NCBI GenBank assembly: GCA_001017865.1
Contig: LATQ01000001.1
Location: 930,601-936,597 of the forward strand
Length of the DNA stretch: 5,997 bases
From: Rhodococcus sp. IITR03
Lineage (GTDB): Bacteria > Actinomycetota > Actinomycetes > Mycobacteriales > Mycobacteriaceae
Direction of reading: 5' to 3'
The notes beneath the pieces were generated by a model. That model was not told where the DNA came from. It worked only from the letters and a program-made list of their open reading frames with translations, and did no database searches. The position numbers and the translations under genes are program-made. Of this stretch, positions 1-5,997 are shown one piece after another (the first letter of the stretch is position 1; each line of letters starts with the position of its first letter).

Positions 1-2051
1 TGCGACGCGGACGTCGATGCCCGAGCCGGCCAGCTCGTCGGCGAGCGGTGCCGCCGCCGACACCCCGGACGCGACGACGACCATCCGGGCGCGCACCGAC
101 TTCGTCTCCCCACCGACCGTGAACTCCACCGTCTTCCGCGTGATGCGCCGAACGGTCGTGTTGCGATGGACCTCGAGACCCACCTCGCGCGCGTGCTTGA
201 CGGCAGTCCACCGGCGCGGCATCGCCATCGGCACCCCGAGCTGTTGCCCCTCGGCGAGCAGGGTCACCCGGCTGCCGCGCTCGGCCATGAACTCGGCCAG
301 TTCGAGGCCGACGAGCGACCCGCCGATCACGACGACGTCCCTCGCCATCGGCAGGAAACGCAGGAACCGTCGGCTCAGATCGCGGATCCTCCGAGGCTCG
401 TGGTGATACCCGCGAGCTTGCCCAACCGGCCCATCACCCGCAGCACAGGCGACTGGCCGGAGACGTCGCCCGCGCCCGTCATGAGCGCACGCATACTGTC
501 GCCGGTGTGCACGTGCGGCAGGTCCCCGCCCGGCACGGTGGGACGCTCCGCACGCGCCCGTCGCGACGACCACGACGTCCGGATCCAGGGCACGGATCGA
601 TGCGGCGGTGGCCTCGGTGCCGAGTCGCACATCGATGCCGAGGCGGGTGACCTCGGCTGTGAGCCACTTCAGCAACCGTTCGTTGTCGGGGGTGGTGAGG
701 GTCGAGAACCACAGAGTCCCGCCGATCCGGTCGCTCTTGTCCACGACGGTGACGCGGTGCCCGCGCTCGGTGGCGACCCGCGCAGTCTCGAGCCCGCCCG
801 GACCGGCACCGACCACGACGACGTGCTTCGGCGCCGCAGTGCGGACGAACGGCACGAGCGTCTCGTTGCCCAGAGCCGGGTTGACCGCGCAGATGGGCGT
901 GGCGTCCCAGAAGTTCTCCTGCACGCATACGTAGCAGTTGATGCACGGGCGGATCTGTTCGCTGCGCCCCTCTTTCAGCTTGGCGACGAGCGCGGGATCG
1001 GCCAGCAACTGACGGCCCATCGCGACGAAGTCCGTGACGCCCTCGGCGATCATCCGCTCGCCGACTTCCGGCAGCATGCGGCCGACGGTGATGACGGGGA
1101 TGGACACCGCGCGCTTGATGACCGCGGCGTCGGAGGTGTAGAAGCCGACCTTGTCCGGCAACGGGCCGTCGGTGAAATTCGCGAACGCGTTGAGCGCGGT
1201 GCCCGTGACGTGGAGGGCGTCGGCGCCGGCCTGCTCGAACAGCACTGCGGCAGCGGCGGATTCCTCGACGGTCAGGCCGTCCGTTTCGCCGTATTCCTGC
1301 CCTGCCAGGCGCACGATGACGGCGAGGCGGTCGCCGACCCGTCCTTGACCGCGCGGATCACCTCGCAGGTCAGCCGGGCCCGGTTCTCCAGCGACCCGCC
1401 GTACTCGTCGGTGCGCCGGTTCGTGTAGCGGCTGAGGAAGGCGCCGAGCACGTAGTTGTGGGCGGCGTGGATCTCGACGGCGTCCGCTCCGGCGGCAGCG
1501 ACCTGGCCCGCTGCCTCGGCGAACATGCGGATCAGCCACTGGATGTCGGTTTCGGTGGCTTCGTTGTAGGTGGCCTGTTTGCCGCCCTGGATCGCAGCCA
1601 TGCGCTGCAGCTCCTCGGGGGTGCAGTCCGCCATCGCGCTCATGTCGCTCGGCGGCTTCGGGATGCTCGGTACCAGTTGCGGACGGCCCTGCAGGGTGTC
1701 GATACGAGCGACCTTGCCGTGATGCACCATCTGCACGCACAGCTTGCTGCCGGCCTCGTGGACGGCGTCGGCCAGCGCACGGAGACCGGGGACGAACCGG
1801 TCCTCGGACAGGCCGGGTTCCTTCGTGCTGGCGCATCCCGCCGGATAGGCGACCGCGCAGCATCCGGTGATGATCAGCGTGGTGCCTCCGGCCGCGCGGG
1901 CGACGAAATGATCGATGTCGCCCTGCTCGATCTCCCCGTCCTCGCAGAGGTTCATGTCCATGGCGGGCATCACTACGCGGTTGTCCAGGGTGATCGGCCC
2001 GATGGTGCCGGGGGAGAGAAGGCGCGTATAGGTCTGGTTCGGGACTGTCAC
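1..2051 (-). CDS. NADH:flavin oxidoreductase, Old Yellow Enzyme/4Fe-4S/FAD type (FadH/TMADH/BaiCD-like), C-terminus cut by window edge, frameshifted
   Basis: Probably a cytoplasmic NAD(P)H-dependent reductase of unsaturated carbonyl or enoyl-CoA substrates; the substrate cannot be read. Seen: an N-terminal FMN barrel with the Old Yellow Enzyme marks QMVHHGK, HAAHNY (codons near 1470-1455) and SRYTNRRTDEYGGSLENR. A Cys cluster follows, CINCYVC plus a fourth Cys (codons 943-945, 934-936, 925-927, 889-891), then VVVVGAGPGG and a second nucleotide-binding segment VVVIGGSLVGLELA (about 335-295). The order matches dienoyl-CoA reductase and trimethylamine dehydrogenase. The reading frame shifts near 1341 (one G lost on the plus strand), between 540 and 555 (net +1; two lost bases restore a smooth ATGAVRSVPTVPGGD), and near 395 (one G lost). 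About 683 codons are present; roughly 25-30 C-terminal residues should lie outside. The start is taken as GTG at 2051 because a TANNNT hexamer lies 6 nt upstream; GTG at 2090 is the alternative. Confidence 0.85.
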
Positions 2052-2190
2052 GCCCGGACGGTATGCCCGCCTCGATGTGGTCGCCGACACAATCTCGATG
2101 AGCGGGATGCGAGCTGGTCCGGCCGGGTTTCACCGAGACTTCCTCTGGTGGGCAGGGTGCTGTTAACCCGCGCGGGGCAGGCTCGGGGTC
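2052..2190. other. Divergent intergenic region
   Basis: These 139 bp separate the minus-strand oxidoreductase from the plus-strand DUF2334 gene, so promoters for both should lie here. Apart from the TACCGT hexamer, the only notable item is GTTAAC at 2162-2167, an AT-containing palindrome in GC-rich surroundings 23 nt before the plus-strand ATG. It may belong to a promoter or operator, but I cannot assign it. No RNA gene or small ORF with support was seen. Confidence 0.4.
2058..2063 (-). promoter_or_regulatory. Candidate -10 element of the flavin oxidoreductase gene (leaderless start)
   Basis: The minus strand reads TACCGT, matching the actinobacterial -10 pattern TANNNT, followed by 6 nt (CCGGGC) and then the GTG at 2051. 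That spacing would place transcription initiation on or beside the start codon. No Shine-Dalgarno is visible in front of this GTG and no convincing -35 box was found. It is a short motif that could arise by chance. Confidence 0.35.
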
Positions 2191-2895
2191 ATGAGCGGAC
2201 GGATGATCGTGTCGGTGTCGGGGATCCGGGACGTCACGCGTGATGTCGTGAACGACTTCGCGCGCGAGATGGATGCGCGTGGTGTGCCGTTGTCGCTGCT
2301 CGTCGCTCCCCGCCTGAAGGACCACTACCGTCTCGTGCGCGATCCGGCGACGCAGGAATGGCTGCTCGAACGACGCGAGGGCGGCGACGCGATCGTGCTG
2401 CACGGCTACGACCAGGCTGCGACGAAGCGTCGTCGCGCCGAGTTCGCCATGTTGCCCGAACACGAGGCTCGGCTGCGCCTGCTCGCGGCTGACCGCGTGC
2501 TCGAGGAGACAGGACTCCGCACGCGACTGTTCGCGCCTCCGCGGTGGGTCGCCTCGCCCGGAGCTGTGGCTGCACTTCCGCAGGTCGGTTTCCGGATGAT
2601 GGCGGACGTCGCCGGAATCCGCGATCTCGCGGCGGGCACCGTGACGAGAACGCGGGTGTACGGCATCGGTGACGGTGCGAAGTCGGAGCCGTGGTGGTGC
2701 CGGGCGATGGTGATCGGAGCGGTCGCGGGTCGCGCGGCGGGGTGAAGTGCTCCGGCTGGCGATCGCGGCTCCCCGGCTCGCCGAGTCCGGACCTCGGCAG
2801 GCGATCCTCGACGCGTGGACATCGCTCTGCACCACGGTGCAGAGCCGGCCGTCTACAGTTGGCAGCGGCGCCCCGCAGGTACCACCGCGGCATGA
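2191..2895 (+). CDS. DUF2334 domain-containing protein (polysaccharide deacetylase-like), frameshifted
   Basis: This is a NodB-fold relative of unknown activity. Visible: the N-terminal strand MIVSVSGIRD, LSLLVAPR (residues about 35-41), IVLHGYDQ (68-75), FAPPRWVASPG (114-124) and a C-terminal ILDAVDIALHHGA segment. Two shifts break it. One lies near 2719-2723 (one extra base, or two lost), where the uncorrected frame ends at a TGA at 2743. The other is near 2815, where one G is lost (GCG-TGG should read GCG-GTG-G). After correction the frame runs to TGA at 2893-2895, giving about 234 residues. No signal peptide is evident, so it is probably cytoplasmic, unlike secreted peptidoglycan deacetylases. 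The usual NodB Asp-Asp/His-Asp and second His appear replaced (Ser-Gly, Gln75), so deacetylase activity is doubtful. ATG 2191 is preceded only by a weak purine-rich stretch. It lies 58 bp upstream of the next gene and could be co-transcribed with it. Confidence 0.75.
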
Positions 2896-2939
2896 TCCCG
2901 CCGGCCTCCCGGGTGCTCCCGGTCGCGGCTTCCGCTCGG

Positions 2940-2945
2940 TAATGT
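2940..2945 (+). promoter_or_regulatory. Candidate -10 element of the FAD-binding dehydrogenase gene (leaderless start)
   Basis: TAATGT fits TANNNT and ends 8 nt before the ATG at 2954, so a transcript starting 7-8 nt downstream would begin at the start codon. No Shine-Dalgarno precedes the ATG. The region 17 bp upstream (TCCCGG at 2917-2922) is not a recognisable -35 box. Confidence 0.4.
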
Positions 2946-2953
2946 TGGCGGCC

Positions 2954-4595
2954 ATGGACGCTGACGTGATCGTGGTGGGGGCGGGACTCGCGGGGCTCGT
3001 GGCGGTCGGTGAACTGATCGACGCCGGTCGTAAGGTTCTGCTGGTCGATCAGGAGAACTCGAACAACATTGGTGGGCAGGCCTTCTGGTCGTTCGGTGGG
3101 TTGTTCTTCGTCGACAGCCCCGAACAGAGACGACTCGGTATCAAGGACTCCTACGAGCTCGCCCTGCAGGACTGGATGGGCACCGCCGGCTTCGACCGCG
3201 AGATCGAGGACCGCTGGCCGCGACGCTGGGCGCAGGCCTATGTCGAGTTCGCCGCGGGGGAGAAACACGCCTGGCTGAAGCAGCGCGGCCTGAAGATCTT
3301 CCGATGGTCAACTGGGCCGAACGTGGCGGGTACGACGCTGCAGGGCACGGCAACTCGGTCCCGCGATTCCACATCACCTGGGGCACCGGTCCGGGCCTCG
3401 TCGAGATCTTCGAGCGCAAGCTCCGCGAAGGCGTCGAACGCGGACTCGTCACGCTGAAGCACCGCCACCGGGTCGACGAACTCGTCGTCACCGACGGCGC
3501 CGCCACCGGTGTGCGCGGGGCGATCCTCGAACCCACCGACGCGCCGCGTGGCGTGGCGTCCTCCCGCGCCGTCGTCGGGGACTTCGAGTTCTCCGCCGGA
3601 GCCGTCATCGTCACCTCCGGCGGTATCGGCGGCAACTACGACCTCGTGAAGAAGAACTGGCCGAAGCGGATGGGGGAGCCGCCGAAGCACATGCTCAGCG
3701 GTGTGCCCGCCCACGTCGACGGCCGGATGCTCGAGATCACCGAGAAGGCCGGCGGGAACATCGTCAACCGCGACCGCATGTGCACTACACCGAGGGCATC
3801 ACCAACTACGACCCGGTGTGGCCCGATCACGGCATCCGCATTCTGCCCGGCCCGTCCTCGCTGTGGCTCGACGCCACCGGCAATCGGTTGCCGGTGCCGT
3901 TGTTCCCCGGCTTCGACACGCTCGGCACCCTCGAGTACATCGTGAGCACGGGTTACGACCACACCTGGTTCGTGCTCGACCAGAAGATCATCGAGAAGGA
4001 ATTCGGGCTCTCCGGCTCCGAGCAGAATCCCGACCTCACCGGGCGCAGCCTCCGCCTGCTGCTGCAGCGGGTCAGGTCGGGTGCACCCGGACCGGTCGAG
4101 GCCTTCAAGGAGCGCGGTGTCGACTTCGTCGTCCGCGACACGCTCGCCGATCTCGTCGCGGGCATGAACGAACTCACCCCCGAGGCGCCGCTCGACTACG
4201 AGCAGGTGCGTTCGGTGGTCGAGGCCCGCGACCGCGAGATGGACAACAAGTACACCAAGGACCTGCAGGTCGCGGCGGTTCGCTCGGCGCGCGCTAACGC
4301 ACCCGATCGCGTCGTCCGCATCGCCGCGCCGCACCGGATCCTCGACCCCAAGGCCGGCCCGCTCATCGCGGTCAAGCTGCACCTGCTCACCCGTAAGACG
4401 CTCGGCGGACTCGAGACCGACCTGTCCTCGCGCGTCCTGCGGTCGGACGGGTCGGTCTTCGACGGCCTCTTCGCGGCCGGTGAGGTCGCCGGCTTCGGTG
4501 GTGGCGGCGTCCACGGCTACCGGTCGCTCGAGGGCACCTTCCTCGGCGGGTGCATCTTCTCGGGCCGGGCGGCAGGTCGAGCCGCCGCCCGCTGA
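2954..4595 (+). CDS. FAD-binding dehydrogenase (FAD_binding_2 family, KstD/fumarate-reductase-like), frameshifted
   Basis: A flavoprotein dehydrogenase of the fumarate reductase / 3-ketosteroid dehydrogenase superfamily; it resembles the group annotated as 'putative FAD-binding dehydrogenase', whose substrate I do not know. Seen: an N-terminal Rossmann motif GAGLAG (residues 9-14) with an acidic residue ending the second strand (LLVDQEN), GGQAFWSFGG, HGNSVPRFHITWGTGPG, the internal VTSGGIGGNYDLV, SGSEQNPDLTG, LTRKTLGGLETD, and the C-terminal FAD motif AAGEVAGFGGGGVHGYRSLEG ending FLGGCIFSGR. Two single-base losses break it: near 3302 (TTC-C[C]G-ATG) and near 3782 (ATG-TG[G]-CAC). With both restored it is 547 residues, the normal size for this group, with no internal gap. 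The start at ATG 2954 puts the FAD motif at the N-terminus as expected. It converges on the metallohydrolase gene across 93 bp holding a hairpin. A steroid substrate is possible but unsupported, because no steroid genes adjoin. Confidence 0.88.
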
Positions 4596-4624
4596 ACCTC
4601 CCGTCGGCGTCGACCGAGACAGCA

Positions 4625-4681
4625 GAGCGCGAAACGGTCGTAGGAGCGCGAAACATCCCGCGAGACGACCGTTTCGCGCTC
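4625..4681. terminator. Perfect 17-bp inverted repeat between convergent genes; probable bidirectional terminator
   Basis: GAGCGCGAAACGGTCGT at 4625-4641 is the exact reverse complement of 4665-4681, leaving a 23-nt loop. The loop carries another direct copy of the first 11 bases (GAGCGCGAAAC, 4644-4654), so the right arm could pair with either copy: 17 bp with a 23-nt loop, or 11 bp with a 16-nt loop. It lies 29 bp after the dehydrogenase stop and 7 bp after the metallohydrolase stop, the place for a shared terminator. There is no T-tract on either side, so it is not a canonical intrinsic terminator. A dispersed intergenic repeat or a protein-binding site is the alternative. Confidence 0.65.
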
Positions 4682-4688
4682 CGAAGCG

Positions 4689-5332
4689 TCAGACCTCGAC
4701 TCCGTCCTCGTGCGGCAGCACGCGGAACTCGGTGCCCTCCGGCGCCATCTCGCTGTACCGGCCGTAGAAGATGCCGCGACCGTTGTCGTTGACGATGCCT
4801 GGTGGATCGGCACGGCGACCCGCGGATTCACCGCGCGCAGGTAGTCGATCGCCTCCCAGATCTTGAGCCACGGCGCGGTCGACGGCAGGGCCAGCACGTC
4901 GACGCGCTCGTGCGGGATGTACAGCGAGTCGCCGGGGTGCAGCAGCCGCGACGGATTCTCGTCGTCGCCGACGAGGAAGGCCGTGTTGTCGATGACGGGC
5001 ATGTCGGGGTGGATCACCGCGTGCCGTCCGCCGGTGCCGCGCACGGTCAGCGAACCCACCGAGAAGGAGTCGCCGGGACGCACCGCGGTCCAGTCACCGT
5101 CGAGCAGGTTCGCCGACTGCGGGTCGGAGAACAGCTGCGCTCCGGGATTGGCCTCGAGGAGCGCGGGCAGCCGGGTGGTGTCGGCGTGGTCGGGATGCTG
5201 GTGGGTCACGAGGATCGCGTCGAGTCCGGTGATGCCCTCGAACCCGTGGGAGAAATTTCCGGGGTCGAAAAGGAGCTTCGCGCCGAGGTGTTCGACGAGG
5301 ATGCAGGAATGGCCGAAATGGGTCAGTTGCAT
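4689..5332 (-). CDS. MBL-fold metallo-hydrolase (UlaG-like), frameshifted near its C-terminus
   Basis: A small cytoplasmic zinc/manganese-dependent hydrolase of the UlaG/lactonase-like branch of the metallo-beta-lactamase fold; the substrate is unknown. Seen: an opening strand MQLTHFGHSCILVE, the metal motif THQHPDH (His44, His46, Asp48, His49), a later His pair in GGRHAVIH (104, 108), HPGDSLYIP with Asp135, and PIHQ with His177 as the last ligand. One base is lost near 4796-4798, just after PIHQ. Restoring it joins the upstream frame to IVNDNGRGIFYGRYSEM and the stop at 4689-4691, giving 214 residues, typical of the family. The ATG at 5332 is chosen because conserved sequence begins there; the open frame extends upstream to 5494, but that part lies in the divergent gene and looks like nothing. 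No Shine-Dalgarno is seen before the ATG. Confidence 0.87.
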
Positions 5333-5339
5333 GCCGTCG

Positions 5340-5345
5340 AGTATG
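5340..5345 (-). promoter_or_regulatory. Candidate -10 element of the metallo-hydrolase gene (leaderless start)
   Basis: The minus strand reads CATACT, then 7 nt (CGACGGC), then the ATG at 5332. The important A2 and T6 of the -10 consensus are present; the first T is replaced by C. With no ribosome binding site visible in front of this ATG, a leaderless mRNA is plausible. The element falls within the 30-bp gap shared with the divergent gene. Confidence 0.35.
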
Positions 5346-5350
5346 CCGTC

Positions 5351-5358
5351 GGAAGGAG
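5351..5358 (+). promoter_or_regulatory. Strong Shine-Dalgarno of the LLM oxidoreductase gene
   Basis: GGAAGGAG followed by CCCG and ATG at 5363 is close to the ideal anti-16S complement. It fixes the start of the downstream gene. It contrasts with the other four genes here, which have weak or no ribosome binding sites. Confidence 0.8.
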
Positions 5359-5362
5359 CCCG

Positions 5363-5997
5363 ATGACCGACTACGGACAGGAACTCTGCTTCGGCAGTTT
5401 CCTCACGCCCTCCGCCGCCGACCCGGCGGGCGTCGTCGACCTCGCCGTGGTGTCGGAGCGCGCCGGACTCGACCTGGTGACGATCCAGGACCATCCCTAC
5501 CAGCCGCGATTCCTCGACACCTGGACGTTGCTCGGGTGGATCGCTGCGCGCACCACGACCGTGACGGTCGCGCCGAATGTCGCGAACCTGCCCCTGCGCG
5601 GGCCGGTGATCTTGCGCGGAGTGCGGCCTCGCTGGACCGGCTCAGTGGGGGGTCGCGTCGAATTGGGTCTCGGATCGGGGGCCTTCTGGGACGCCGTCGC
5701 CGCGAACGGCGGACCGCACCGCAGCCCCGGCGAAGCGGTCGATGCGCTGATCGAGGCGATCGAAGTGATTCGCGCCCTGTGGTCGGACGAGAAGGGCGCG
5801 GCCCGGGTCGACGGCACGTACTACCGGTTGACCGGCGCGAAGCGGGCCCGTTCCCCGCGCACGCTCTCGGCATCTGGCTCGGCGCCTACGGCAGGCGGAT
5901 GCTCGACGTCACCGGCCGCTCCGCCGACGGATGCTGCCGAGCTCGTTCGCCGCCGGGCCCGAGAAGCTGGGGGAGAGTGAGCGCCTCGTCGACGAGC
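5363..5997 (+). CDS. LLM class flavin-dependent (luciferase-like) oxidoreductase, C-terminus outside window, frameshifted
   Basis: A bacterial-luciferase-like TIM-barrel oxidoreductase using FMN or coenzyme F420; which one, and the substrate, cannot be told. Seen: the opening strand CFGSFLTPSA, the segment IQDHPYQPRFLDTWTLL (residues about 42-58), NVANLPLR, the conserved GGRVELGLGSGAFWDAVAANGG, ALIEAIEVIRALWS and, after correction, GIWLGAYGRRML and DGWLPSSFA. Four shifts are inferred: a G lost near 5615 (TTG-[G]CG-CGG), an extra G in the six-G run 5647-5652, a G lost near 5846, and a G lost near 5933 (GGA-TG[G]-CTG). The first two compensate and scramble only about 12 codons, where ARSAASLDRLSGGR is expected. 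About 212 codons are present. The stop in the uncorrected frame at 5978-5980 is an artefact of the last two shifts. The gene diverges from the metallo-hydrolase with 30 bp between starts, so its promoter must overlap that gene's 5' end. Confidence 0.85.

Noticed and set aside
166..1428. A 420-codon plus-strand open frame
   Set aside because: It is antisense to the flavin oxidoreductase, whose minus-strand frames show unmistakable family motifs. Its own translation is low-complexity and rich in Asp, Arg, Gly and Ala, as expected for a mirror frame in GC-rich DNA.
2747..2953. An N-terminal extension of the FAD-binding dehydrogenase
   Set aside because: The frame is open only because the DUF2334 gene is frameshifted into it. 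The first part is the DUF2334 C-terminal region, and the FAD motif begins right after ATG 2954.
2234..3268. A 344-codon minus-strand open frame
   Set aside because: It spans two real plus-strand genes and the gap between them, and is dominated by Arg, Pro and Ser with no recognisable motif.
3636..4514. A 292-codon minus-strand open frame
   Set aside because: It is the complement of the C-terminal half of the FAD-binding dehydrogenase, which is clearly the coding strand.
2954..4595. Assignment as a true 3-ketosteroid delta-1-dehydrogenase and a steroid catabolic cluster
   Set aside because: The C-terminal motif GGGGVHGYRSLEG and the overall reading fit the generic FAD-binding dehydrogenase group, and no steroid-pathway gene adjoins it.
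4802..5362. The 5' part of the long plus-strand frame leading into the LLM gene
   Set aside because: It is antisense to the metallo-hydrolase; the LLM start at 5363 has a strong ribosome binding site.
1..5997. Programmed ribosomal frameshifting as the cause of the broken frames
   Set aside because: The sites have no common slippery heptamer or downstream structure, fall in unrelated metabolic genes, and occur several times per gene.
1..5997. Mobile element, CRISPR array, toxin-antitoxin, defence system or RNA gene
   Set aside because: No transposase or recombinase motif, terminal repeats, regularly spaced repeats or tRNA/rRNA-like sequence was seen. The only marked repeat is the intergenic hairpin at 4625-4681.

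Overview
The window is high-GC DNA with strongly G/C-ending codons. The protein repertoire is typical of an actinomycete of the Mycobacteriales, and a Rhodococcus-like Nocardiaceae member is my best guess. The guess rests on base composition and on how the proteins read; no marker gene is present.

Five protein genes fill it. (1) Left edge to about 2051, minus strand: a large FMN/4Fe-4S/FAD NADH:flavin oxidoreductase (Old Yellow Enzyme barrel plus dinucleotide-binding domains), cut at its C-terminus by the window edge. (2) 2191-2895, plus: a DUF2334 / polysaccharide-deacetylase-like protein. (3) 2954-4595, plus: an FAD_binding_2 'FAD-binding dehydrogenase', related to but distinct from 3-ketosteroid dehydrogenases. 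(4) 4689-5332, minus: a small UlaG-like metallo-beta-lactamase-fold hydrolase. (5) 5363 to the right edge, plus: a luciferase-like (LLM) flavin/F420 oxidoreductase, truncated. Genes 1 and 2 are divergent, 2 and 3 are in tandem, 3 and 4 converge on a perfect 17-bp inverted repeat, and 4 and 5 diverge with only 30 bp between them.

The most conspicuous property is that every one of the five genes is broken by single-base indels, at least 12 in 6 kb. Nearly all are losses of one G or C in a short run. After correction each gene reads as a normal, conserved protein of family-typical length. This looks like uncorrected sequencing or consensus error rather than gene decay, so each locus is annotated as one gene with its shift positions.

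Three of the five enzymes are flavin-dependent oxidoreductases, one is a metallohydrolase and one a deacetylase-fold protein. Nothing in the window links them into a known pathway, and the changing gene orientations argue against one operon. I see no mobile element, RNA gene, CRISPR array, toxin-antitoxin or defence system. The non-coding features worth attention are the intergenic hairpin with three copies of an 11-mer, and TANNNT-like hexamers 6-8 nt ahead of three start codons, which suggest leaderless transcripts.
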